NCBI GenBank assembly: GCA_903952205.1
Contig: CAJBEZ010000012.1
Span: 28,642 to 92,641, forward strand
Origin: an uncultured Desulfomonile sp.
GTDB taxonomy: Bacteria; Desulfobacterota; Desulfomonilia; Desulfomonilales; Desulfomonilaceae
Reading direction: 5' to 3'
DNA length: 64,000 nt
Under the pieces are notes generated by a model. The model was not told where the DNA came from and searched no databases. It saw nothing but the letters and a program-made list of their open reading frames with translations. Below, in pieces: positions 53,468-61,600 of the stretch (the stretch's first letter is position 1; each line of letters starts with the position of its first letter). The position numbers and the translations under genes are program-made.

Positions 53468-54505
53468 GTGAAACTCTATGACGTTACCATTCATCCGCTG
53501 TCTGCGTTTGGGACGCCGCTGAAGGGAGACACCCTGTTCGGCCAGTTTTGCTGGCAGGTGGCATATGATCCAGGCCTTGTGGATGGAGGACTTGAAAAAA
53601 ACCTTGATCGCTATTGTGAATCGCCATTTCTGGTAGTGTCTTCAGCTTACCCCAAATTGAAATCCCCGGAAGGAAAGAGTTTCTATGCTTTTAAGAAACC
53701 TGATTTGCCCTTTAACACATTGTTCCCTGACTTGAAAGGAAACTTGCGAAAACAAGTGGAAGAACGAAAAATTATCAAGAGCAAGAAATGGATGCGCATA
53801 TCGCCGGACTTGACCATAGATCTCAAAAAAATCGAATTCGTCAGTGACGCCGAACTCATCGACAGCGAACAGAAAAACAAGAACAAGGACATTACCGTCA
53901 TCGAGAAAACAGCAACTGGAGAGACATTAGTCAAATTCTTCGGCCAACCACACAACTCCATTAATCGACTGACTGGCACGACAGGAGGAGGGGGTCAATT
54001 TGCCCCATACCAAATGGATTTATTCTCGTACCGTTCCGGAACCGAGTTTAGCATATTTGTATTGCTGGACGAAAAGGTGACTGACATTAGCAGAGTTGTC
54101 GAGGGTTTTTCTAGGATCGGCTGTTACGGTTACGGAAAAGACGCTTCCATAGGTAAGGGCCGTTTCGCGATCCAGGGCAACATCGAAGTCAATTTGCCCA
54201 TGCCCTCAAGCGCCAACGCACTCTACTGTCTTGCCCCATGTGTCCCGAAAGCGGGTTCTTACTCCGACTCATTTTACCAACCGTTTGTCAGGTTTGGCAG
54301 GCATGGCGACAGGGTGGCGACTTCGGCGCAGCCATTCAAGAATCCTGTGATAATGGCTGATGAAGGCGCTGTCTTCCTCCCAACCGAAAAAGACTATTTG
54401 ACCTGCGGTTATTTCGGTTCAGGCATTACGGGAGTCTCAAAGCAGCAACCCAAAGCTATGGCCCAGGGATATGCCGTAAGCCTGCCATTTAACATGGAGG
54501 TATGA
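53468..54505 (+). CDS. csm4: Csm4 RAMP subunit (5' crRNA tag binding)
   Basis: 345 residues, GTG start 4 bp after csm3. N-terminal 'HPLSAFGTPLKGDTLFGQFC' and the Gly-rich 'RIGCYGYGKDASIGKGRF' are Csm4 hallmarks. It caps the complex next to Cas10 and holds the crRNA 5' handle. Spacing to csm5 is 1 bp. Confidence 0.95.
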   Translation: MKLYDVTIHPLSAFGTPLKGDTLFGQFCWQVAYDPGLVDGGLEKNLDRYCESPFLVVSSAYPKLKSPEGKSFYAFKKPDLPFNTLFPDLKGNLRKQVEERKIIKSKKWMRISPDLTIDLKKIEFVSDAELIDSEQKNKNKDITVIEKTATGETLVKFFGQPHNSINRLTGTTGGGGQFAPYQMDLFSYRSGTEFSIFVLLDEKVTDISRVVEGFSRIGCYGYGKDASIGKGRFAIQGNIEVNLPMPSSANALYCLAPCVPKAGSYSDSFYQPFVRFGRHGDRVATSAQPFKNPVIMADEGAVFLPTEKDYLTCGYFGSGITGVSKQQPKAMAQGYAVSLPFNMEV

Positions 54506-54506
54506 G

Positions 54507-56018
54507 ATGGCCGCTCCAGAAATAATTTTCAAGAACCAGCCCATTCCAAAAGACGCTCACATCGCAGCAACCCACAAAGGCCTGCACAACTTTACACAAG
54601 AATTTGTCATCAAGACACTATGCCCTGTCCATCTAGGGTGTGATGATGTCTACGACCCGTTAAGTTTTGTTCTTGACTCGCAGGCGTCTGAATTGATCGT
54701 GTTCGATCCGTCTGAATTTCTGGAAAACCTGAGCGAACCCGATCTCCGGAAATTTTCAGACATCTGCAAAGAGGGCACGCTTTCCTCAATAATCAAAATA
54801 TACAAGTTTATGCGAAACAAGAGACCTTTGGGAAAACGGGTTGGTGTTTGCGGAGGTTTCCTGGACCATTACGAAAAAACCCTCGGTATTCCAGAAGGGA
54901 ACCAGGGAAGGATCCAAAATGAACTTAATCGTTTCGTTATTGGTAGGACTGCGTATGTTCCAACAACAGATCGGGCGTATATTCCCGGGTCGGCGGTTAA
55001 GGGCGCTATACGAACAGCTTATCTGAATTTCCTGGCGGCGCATAAGAAAGTTAATCCCGAGCGAGGAAAAGGTAAAGACCTCGAGAAAAAGTTGCTGGAT
55101 GGCGGGGCGTTCGAAACAGATCCGTTCCGGTTGTTGAAGGTCTCCGATTTCATGCCGGTAGGTGAGATCAAAACCAAAATTGTTTACGCAGTCAATGAAA
55201 AGAAAAAACCCAGCATTCACGAGGCTGGAGGCCTCTATCAAATACTCGAGACCATAGAACCCGGGAGTCTGTTTGTAGGCTCGATCACAGTCGAACAACC
55301 AGAGCAAGGCGCAAAAATCGCAAATCCTCTAACAATAGAAACGCTTATGAACAGCCTCAAGTTGTTCTACTCTAAGGAAAAAAATCTTGAGAATCAGATC
55401 TTACAGAATGTCAAGATTCCATCCCATAACACAGATCCTAGCGACGCGACTATATTGCGGCTTGGGAGGCATTCAGGCGCTGAATCGTTGACCATCGAAG
55501 GTTTTCGGGATATCAGAATCATGCAGGGACGCGGCGGACAGAGTAAATTCGAGCCACATTCAACTACGGTCTGGTTGGCGTCTGATTCCGACAAACCTCA
55601 AAACAAGAGTTCATTGAAACCTTTTGGCTGGGCCAGTTTGAGTGAAATGGCTGCGGAAGAAAAGCTGAAATACCTTGAGACTGAGCGCATGTGGCGTAGC
55701 GTGGCTGATGACGAAAGGGCTCTTGCATTGCAAAGGATTCAGGATAGCATGAGCATGCTACCCGAAAGGAGAGAAATAAGCGCCACATCGAAGCCGCCAA
55801 TCCCTCGACCGCCGCAGACTGAGACATGGAAAGGGGCCACGCTAACCTGGGATCCTGGTCCTGGAGTTTTAAAGGCCCAATCCGGCACTAAAAAAGCATT
55901 TACAAAGGATAAAGAGCTTGTTCCGGAGACCAAGCGCAAAAGCCTCTTTGTTAAGAAGAATACCGTCATGTGCGATGTGGAAGTAGACGGATCATTCAAG
56001 ATCACAAAGATTGAGTGA
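54507..56018 (+). CDS. csm5: Csm5 RAMP subunit (3' end of crRNA)
   Basis: 503 residues. 'VKTLCPVHLGCDDVYDP'-like N-terminus (seen as IKTLCPVHLGCDDVYDP), 'AYIPGSAVKGAIRTAYLNFL' and the late 'LRLGRHSGAESLTIEG' are typical Csm5 features. It is somewhat longer than the usual about 380-400 residues, with a linker rich in Pro/Lys after residue 410 and a terminal basic segment. It recruits host nucleases to trim the crRNA 3' end in studied systems. It is followed by csx20 after 3 bp. Confidence 0.92.
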   Translation: MAAPEIIFKNQPIPKDAHIAATHKGLHNFTQEFVIKTLCPVHLGCDDVYDPLSFVLDSQASELIVFDPSEFLENLSEPDLRKFSDICKEGTLSSIIKIYKFMRNKRPLGKRVGVCGGFLDHYEKTLGIPEGNQGRIQNELNRFVIGRTAYVPTTDRAYIPGSAVKGAIRTAYLNFLAAHKKVNPERGKGKDLEKKLLDGGAFETDPFRLLKVSDFMPVGEIKTKIVYAVNEKKKPSIHEAGGLYQILETIEPGSLFVGSITVEQPEQGAKIANPLTIETLMNSLKLFYSKEKNLENQILQNVKIPSHNTDPSDATILRLGRHSGAESLTIEGFRDIRIMQGRGGQSKFEPHSTTVWLASDSDKPQNKSSLKPFGWASLSEMAAEEKLKYLETERMWRSVADDERALALQRIQDSMSMLPERREISATSKPPIPRPPQTETWKGATLTWDPGPGVLKAQSGTKKAFTKDKELVPETKRKSLFVKKNTVMCDVEVDGSFKITKIE

Positions 56019-56021
56019 CGT

Positions 56022-56411
56022 TTGAGTAAACTATTTCTAATTTTCAATCATGAGTTCACCGATGATCAAATTGCCGACGCCCGGGCATCTCTCGGGGTCG
56101 GCTCTATTCTAAAACTACCCGATGAATTACAGAACATTTGGGCCAATATTCCGCCTGACATGCCATCGATCAAAGATTGGCTAAGCCCTTTAATTGAATG
56201 GCTTTATTCCGAAGCTGATTTAGGAGATTATTTCCTTATCCAGGGGGATTTTGGCGCATGTTACATTATGGCCACTTGGGCCTTAAGCCATGAGTTTATT
56301 CCAATTTATTCAACCACTGAGCGTGTAGCAGAAGAATCGATGCTGGATGATGGTTCCGTCTTGAATACGCACAGGTTTAAACACGCAATTTTCAGGAGGT
56401 ACGGGAACTGA
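56022..56411 (+). CDS. csx20: Csx20-family CRISPR-associated protein (probable ring nuclease)
   Basis: 129 residues; TTG start 4 bp after csm5. 'LFLIFNHEFTDDQIADARAS', 'IWANIPPDMPSIKDWLSPLI' and 'DYFLIQGDFGACYIMATWAL', then 'IPIYSTTERVAEE', match the Csx20 pattern. The conserved QGDFGA segment and the STTER segment resemble CARF-like ligand-binding loops. Csx20 is regarded as a cyclic-oligoadenylate ring nuclease, which fits its place between csm5 and the CARF-HEPN effector: it would switch off the signal. Confidence 0.8.
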   Translation: MSKLFLIFNHEFTDDQIADARASLGVGSILKLPDELQNIWANIPPDMPSIKDWLSPLIEWLYSEADLGDYFLIQGDFGACYIMATWALSHEFIPIYSTTERVAEESMLDDGSVLNTHRFKHAIFRRYGN

Positions 56412-56412
56412 A

Positions 56413-57690
56413 ATGGCAAAAGTATTTATATCGGTGTTGGGGACTACTAAATATAATGAGTGTTTCTATTGCATTGGGGAGAAGCCCTTGTGCCATAGTG
56501 TGCGGTTCGTTCAGGAGGCCCTCGTGAATCACGTTTGCCCGAACTGGGAGAAAGATGATCGGATAATTCTCCTGGCAACCGATCTGGCATATGAAAAAAA
56601 CTGGAAAGACAATGGTCATGGGGATGGAGCACCCGGTTTGGCTACGCTACTCAGATCGATAAAACCGGTCTTGCGGGCCAGCATTGAAGAGCCAGTGGTA
56701 ATTCCGTTTGGAAAAGACGAAGGCGAGATTTGGGAAATTTTCGACAAAATTCTGAACGTTCTTGCCATTGGGGACAGGGTAACTTTCGATATCACTCACA
56801 GTTTCAGGTCCTTGCCAATGCTGGTGATGACTGTGTTGAATTACGCGAAAGTTGTTAGAAATATAGAGATAGAAGGTATCTATTATGGTAACTACCAAGC
56901 ACGAGATGTGGCTTCAAATCGTGCGCCAGTTTTTGATCTCAGAGTTTTTGATAATCTTTTAGACTGGACGATAGCGATAGATGCTTTTTTGTCATCTGGT
57001 GACGCTTCCCAAGCTGCAAGACTTGCGCAAAGAAAGGCTGACACGATGTCACGGGCAAAAAAAGGGTATGATCCGATGGTTAAGCCTCTGAGAAATATAG
57101 CGAGTCGATTGGATGAATTCAGCAAAACCATGTCAACATGTAGAGGTTCCGCAATTTCAGACAGTGTCAATAAACTCAAGAATTCAATTCATGAGACGAA
57201 CAACATCAAAATGGATCCAGCTTTCAAACCTCTGCTTAACCACCTCGAAGCCCGACTTGAAACATTCACTGGCTCAAAAATAGACGACGGTATTCGAGCA
57301 GCGGAATGGTGCGCACAACATAACCTCGTCCAACAGAGTTTCACAATTTTACGGGAGTTTATGATCGGCTATGTTTGTGACGGCTACGGGGTTGATCCGG
57401 AAGATTACCCTATGCGTAAAAGAATCGAGGATTGCATTGGAAATGATGTCCATGCATGGAGCGATCACAAGAAAAATAAACGTAAGAATCTTAACGAGGC
57501 ACGCATAGAGCCGCCATTGATGGTCCTAAAGGGAAAGCCGGAATTACTCGATTTGTTTGGCCGCCTCTATGATTATCGAAATGACATTAACCATGCTGGA
57601 ATTAGAAAGAGCCCCTCGGATCCAAAAACATTAATCGATGGGTTGAACCAACTGATTTCGCAAGCCAGAACCCTGGTTTTAAAAAATTGA
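56413..57690 (+). CDS. csx1: CARF-HEPN ribonuclease (Csx1/TM1812-like, DxTHG family)
   Basis: 425 residues; AGGAGG just upstream. The N-terminal Rossmann-type CARF domain contains 'KVFISVLGTTKYNECFY' and the DxTHG-type motif 'FDITHSFRSLP' (D126 onward). The C-terminal HEPN domain has R-x4-H as 'YDYRNDINHAG' (R389-H394). It is expected to be an RNase activated by cyclic oligoadenylate from Cas10, the collateral-damage arm of the system in place of Csm6, which is absent. Confidence 0.9.
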   Translation: MAKVFISVLGTTKYNECFYCIGEKPLCHSVRFVQEALVNHVCPNWEKDDRIILLATDLAYEKNWKDNGHGDGAPGLATLLRSIKPVLRASIEEPVVIPFGKDEGEIWEIFDKILNVLAIGDRVTFDITHSFRSLPMLVMTVLNYAKVVRNIEIEGIYYGNYQARDVASNRAPVFDLRVFDNLLDWTIAIDAFLSSGDASQAARLAQRKADTMSRAKKGYDPMVKPLRNIASRLDEFSKTMSTCRGSAISDSVNKLKNSIHETNNIKMDPAFKPLLNHLEARLETFTGSKIDDGIRAAEWCAQHNLVQQSFTILREFMIGYVCDGYGVDPEDYPMRKRIEDCIGNDVHAWSDHKKNKRKNLNEARIEPPLMVLKGKPELLDLFGRLYDYRNDINHAGIRKSPSDPKTLIDGLNQLISQARTLVLKN

Positions 57691-57732
57691 ACCCGCCCGA
57701 AAGTAGATCCGCTGCTGACATGAAACGCCCTC

Positions 57733-58011
57733 TTGTGGCTAGAAATCATTTTCCGTTTGTGCACGCTGTTGGGGTACCTTAATAAACCTAGGGCCAAGAC
57801 AGATCCATCCGTCTGGGTAAAAAACCAAGGCAAGGATTTCGACGATTTTGATTGGCAAAACGGTTATGGCGCTTTCTCTGTAAACATTTCAGGGCTAAGC
57901 CCAGTGAAGACCTACGTTATTGACCAGGAAAAACATCGCGCTCGCGTCTCGTTCAAAGATGAAGCGCTCCAATTGTTCATGAAAAACGGTCTCGATCAAC
58001 ATGAAAAGTAG
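57733..58011 (+). pseudogene. REP-associated (Y1/IS200-like) transposase remnant within the cas locus
   Basis: The 3' two-thirds of this frame reads 'VWVKNQGKDFDDFDWQNGYG' and onward to 'YVIDQEKHRARVSFKDEALQ', which matches the C-terminal region of RAYT/IS200-like Y1 transposases (the W-Q-x-G-Y-G-A-F-S-V signature). The N-terminal HUH catalytic part is missing and the upstream 20 codons are unrelated. It has no known cas role and is likely a relic lying between csx1 and the primase-polymerase gene. Confidence 0.75.
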
Positions 58012-58058
58012 TTTTGGGATTGATAGCGCCAGCACTTGAGCGTCAGGGGTTAAAACAG

Positions 58059-59981
58059 ATGGCAATTGATACGTTGATTCCGCAAGTTATAGCGGCATTG
58101 GAAACTGGTTTAACGGACGAGGCTCTCAGCATTGCCAAATCCCGTAACACCAGAGAGATTGAGGATGCCGATTTACACCTTGAGTGGGCGGACATCCTTG
58201 AGGAGCTCGTATTACATGATGACCTGATATTCGAGCTTAACCTCGCTCTCAGAGATGATCCTGACAGGGTGTCCACGTATGAACGTCTGTCAGAAGTATA
58301 TCTTGATCAGGGACAGCCCCAAAGGGCAGCGCGAGTACTAGGAAAACTCGTAGAGACACACCCGGATGAATCTCAACATTATGAAGCGCTTGGGGCTGCA
58401 CTAAAGGAAGCGCGGCAATTCGGCAAAGCTCGGGAAGTATACGAAGCCGCCCTCAAACGGACAGGAGACACACGATTCAGTGGATTTATCAAGGAACTCA
58501 GTTTTCTTGAAAAACCGGAGTCGACTTATCATGCAGATTCCTCAGCGCATCTAGGACAATTGGCGCCAGCAAGACATAATCTAATCACTTTTACGACCCT
58601 GTTTGCGAGTCGGGAAGGAGTTTACGCAAGACAATGGGTCAGTCCCACAGGTGAATCGGGGTATACTCCAATTCAGGAGCCTCTTACAGTGACAGTCGCT
58701 GAGAATCATCTGCTTGGTAACTACACCATCGGCGCCTATCCTGTTCGCCTCGACAATAGTGTCAATTACATCGCGTTCGATTTTGACATCGCAAAGTTTG
58801 CGGTCGCCAAGGCAATCTCCAGTGAAAAACTATGGAACGCTGTTATGACTAAAGTTCATGCAGCTGCATGTAGACTCATAGATGTCGCCGCTGCGCATGA
58901 AATACCTATTTATATGGAAGATTCCGGATTCAAGGGCAGGCATTGCTGGATATTCTGTGAATCGCCGGTCCCGGCGGGCGTAGCTAAAAAATTCGGGGAC
59001 CTCCTGGTTGCCCAGATTGCGCCTTTACCCAATGAAGTAACCGTTGAAGTTTTCCCCAAACAGACCTCAGTGAAAAAAGGCGGCCTTGGGAACCTAATCA
59101 AACTGCCGTTGGGCATTCACAAACGCACGGGCAAGCGTTCCCTTTTTATTCAGCCGGATGGATCACAATATGATGATCAACTTAATTTTCTTGAATCGGT
59201 GACCAAAGCGTCGAAACGACAAATATATGGATTCATCCAGCGCACATCGTCAGGACTATCCCCAACGACAACGGCGCCACGCACAGAGGTTGCTGATCAA
59301 CCGCCATTCGACATTGATACGGAAGACGACAGGCCCAGTGAGCCTAGACCGGGCTTCAAGCAAACATACGAGCCACCTTATGAGATTGACAGCGATGCGG
59401 AATTTCAGCAACTCATGCTCAAGTGCCCTACACTCCGGTTCATTGTAGACAAAGTCAACCAGACATCGATACTTTCCAAAGAGGAAACATTGGTGCTCAT
59501 TCACAGCCTGGGGCACATGAAACATGGCCCGGAGGCGGTAAACACAATATTCCAGCGATGTAGTAACGCTGACCCGTCGCTTTTTCTGAAGTCACGTCTC
59601 AAGGGTAATCCGATCAGTTGTCCGAAGATCAAAGCCCGAATTCCGGATGTTACGACAAGTGTGCCCTGCAATTGCTCTTTTGATATGTCCGTTAATCTCT
59701 ATCCTACGCCAATAATACATCTCAGATCCCTCGGCGGCGTGAAAAATTCAGAAACGCCACTTGGCCTGACCGTGGATTCTTTGCAGTTTCAAAACCTTGT
59801 CCAGGACTATGTGAAGTTGCGCAAGCAGCTTCGCGAAACCCAGTTGCTGTTGAAAAGGTATGAGGAAAACCTTCAAACCTTTTTCGAAAACGCAGGGGTT
59901 GACTCAGTTCAGACACCGATAGGCACTCTAAAATTACAGAAAAAAGAAACTGGAGAAATCTCTTTTATTCTAGAAATATAA
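58059..59981 (+). CDS. CRISPR-associated primase-polymerase (CAPP) with N-terminal TPR
   Basis: 640 residues from the ATG at 58059 (AGGGG upstream); the frame is open from a TTG at 58014. Residues about 1-140 are TPR-like helices ('RLSEVYLDQGQPQRAARVLG', 'YEALGAALKEARQFGKAREV'). The archaeo-eukaryotic primase core follows with 'IAFDFDIAKF' (D242, D244), 'DSGFKGRHCWIFCES' (near 288) and 'IKLPLGIHKRTGKR' (near 347). A Cys-bearing PriL-like region ('LMLKCPTLRF...QRCSNAD...ISCPKIK...VPCNCSF') closes the protein before a coiled coil. CAPPs sit beside cas1-cas2 in type III loci and are thought to make or extend DNA for spacer acquisition. Confidence 0.88.
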   Translation: MAIDTLIPQVIAALETGLTDEALSIAKSRNTREIEDADLHLEWADILEELVLHDDLIFELNLALRDDPDRVSTYERLSEVYLDQGQPQRAARVLGKLVETHPDESQHYEALGAALKEARQFGKAREVYEAALKRTGDTRFSGFIKELSFLEKPESTYHADSSAHLGQLAPARHNLITFTTLFASREGVYARQWVSPTGESGYTPIQEPLTVTVAENHLLGNYTIGAYPVRLDNSVNYIAFDFDIAKFAVAKAISSEKLWNAVMTKVHAAACRLIDVAAAHEIPIYMEDSGFKGRHCWIFCESPVPAGVAKKFGDLLVAQIAPLPNEVTVEVFPKQTSVKKGGLGNLIKLPLGIHKRTGKRSLFIQPDGSQYDDQLNFLESVTKASKRQIYGFIQRTSSGLSPTTTAPRTEVADQPPFDIDTEDDRPSEPRPGFKQTYEPPYEIDSDAEFQQLMLKCPTLRFIVDKVNQTSILSKEETLVLIHSLGHMKHGPEAVNTIFQRCSNADPSLFLKSRLKGNPISCPKIKARIPDVTTSVPCNCSFDMSVNLYPTPIIHLRSLGGVKNSETPLGLTVDSLQFQNLVQDYVKLRKQLRETQLLLKRYEENLQTFFENAGVDSVQTPIGTLKLQKKETGEISFILEI

Positions 59982-60025
59982 GAATTAAATGCCAATCTTA
60001 AACAAAGTTTAGGAAATATCGGAAA

Positions 60026-61075
60026 GTGGCCATTTTATACGTCACGGAACAGGGCGCTTCGTTAACGAAACAAGGTGATCGACTTGTTATAACGAAACAG
60101 GGCAAGGCAATACACTGGGAGCACGCCTTCAAAGTCGAACAAGTCGCATTAATGGGAAATATTTCCCTGACTCCTTCTGTCATTGGGTTCTTATTGGAGA
60201 AGGGAATTGACACGGTATTCCTGACATATTATGGGCGTTACCGGGGGCGTCTGATCTCGCAGTTTGGAAAAAACATCGAACTGCGGCGACAGCAGTTCAA
60301 AAGAATCGATGATTTTGAATTCAAACTGAAACAGGCCCGATCGTGTGTAAAAGGCAAGATCAACAATTGCCGGGTTTTTCTGAGACGACGGAACCAGGAA
60401 TTTAATAACCCTGACATCACCAACGTCGTGCATAGACTGCGGCGGTTGGCTACGCAGGTTGATTCCACCGACTCAATTGAATCACTGATGGGAGTTGAAG
60501 GCGCAAGCGCAGCATCTTATTTTGGATCATTCGGGTTGTTGATAAAAAATTCTGATGTGGTTTTTTCAGGGCGTAATCGTCGACCGCCGAAAGATCCTGT
60601 CAATGTGCTGCTAAGTCTTGGTTACACACTCCTGGCCAATGCCATTCATACGCAGGTCAATATAGCGGGGCTTGACCCGTATCTGGGATGTTTGCACAGC
60701 ACGGAATACGGACGACCATCTCTTGTTCTCGACCTTATGGAGGAGTTCAGGCCAACTCTTGTGGATTCAACTGTCATATATGCGGTCAATACAAATATTA
60801 TCAAACACACTGACTTTTATAAAACGGATGATCGAGAACCGGCGGCATTTGATTTTGCGGAAAAGGAACCGATTCGCGAAGAATATCCAATCCTTCTGAA
60901 GCATGAAGGCATGAAGAAGTTTATTTCATTATTCGAAGATCGACTCAATCGACGGGCAATTTATCCTGAACGAGGCCTGAGATTGACGTACCGAAATATT
61001 TTGCTTGAGCAAGTCAGAATGTTTGCACGAGCCATAACTGGTGAATCGGATTATAAGCCCTTTACAATACGATGA
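60026..61075 (+). CDS. cas1: Cas1 integrase
   Basis: 349 residues, GTG start after GGAAA. Metal-binding residues are recognisable: E in 'LMGVEGASAASYFGSF' (near 157), H in 'CLHSTEYGRPSLVLDL' (near 223) and the acidic 'LMEEFRP' (near 238). The complete N-terminal beta domain 'LYVTEQGASLTKQGDRLVIT' is present. It integrates new spacers with Cas2. It lies between CAPP and cas2, 44 bp after CAPP and 23 bp before cas2. Confidence 0.97.
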   Translation: MAILYVTEQGASLTKQGDRLVITKQGKAIHWEHAFKVEQVALMGNISLTPSVIGFLLEKGIDTVFLTYYGRYRGRLISQFGKNIELRRQQFKRIDDFEFKLKQARSCVKGKINNCRVFLRRRNQEFNNPDITNVVHRLRRLATQVDSTDSIESLMGVEGASAASYFGSFGLLIKNSDVVFSGRNRRPPKDPVNVLLSLGYTLLANAIHTQVNIAGLDPYLGCLHSTEYGRPSLVLDLMEEFRPTLVDSTVIYAVNTNIIKHTDFYKTDDREPAAFDFAEKEPIREEYPILLKHEGMKKFISLFEDRLNRRAIYPERGLRLTYRNILLEQVRMFARAITGESDYKPFTIR

Positions 61076-61098
61076 GGGTAGTCCAATAAGGAGATCAG

Positions 61099-61374
61099 TT
61101 GTTCGTAGTAGTTTCGTACGACATTGTTGATGACAAAAAAAGGCTGAGGGTAGCCAAGCTATTGAAAAGTTACGGTGAACGTGTTCAGAAGAGCGTGTTC
61201 GAGTGCAGGCTGGATGATCGACTCTACCTAAAAATGAAACGTGAGATCGAGAAAATAATCGATTGGGAAGAAGATGGAGTCCGCTACTATATACTATGCG
61301 CCGGGTGTCTAAAAAATGTTGATATTAGCGGTATCGGCTTTGTCCGAGAGGATGAGGATGTTATTATTGTTTAG
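61099..61374 (+). CDS. cas2: Cas2
   Basis: 91 residues, TTG start after AAGGAG. 'FVVVSYDIVDDKKRLRVAKL', then 'YGERVQKSVFECRL' and the C-terminal beta strand, are typical of Cas2; the N-terminal aspartate in SYDI is the family's conserved acidic residue. It dimerises and bridges two Cas1 dimers. It is the last cas gene, directly before the leader. Confidence 0.97.
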   Translation: MFVVVSYDIVDDKKRLRVAKLLKSYGERVQKSVFECRLDDRLYLKMKREIEKIIDWEEDGVRYYILCAGCLKNVDISGIGFVREDEDVIIV

Positions 61375-61600
61375 GGGCTTGGGGGATTGAATGCGACGGG
61401 TTTTGGAAATTTCTAATTTACCTGTAACAGATTGGAATCATTAGGATCTAAAAAAATGGTGATCGCAAACGTAACTATATGTTTTTACGGTGCTTATCTG
61501 ATTGTTGACCAAGGTATTAGAGTAGTCGTTGCACCGACTATTGGACACCATCGTTTTCCGTCCGGTAACTCTTGTAAATTTAGTAGCTTTCGATGGAGCT
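61375..61600 (+). promoter_or_regulatory. CRISPR leader region
   Basis: 226 bp of non-coding, AT-leaning sequence between cas2 and the first repeat. Its side is supported by the cas1-cas2 position and by the repeats' 3' ATTGAGAC handle reading rightward. It should contain the pre-crRNA promoter and integration signals; no specific motif was assigned. Confidence 0.7.

Noticed and set aside
54786..55307. 173-codon antisense ORF opposite csm5
   Set aside because: The opposite strand encodes a clear RAMP protein; the antisense frame has no ribosome site.
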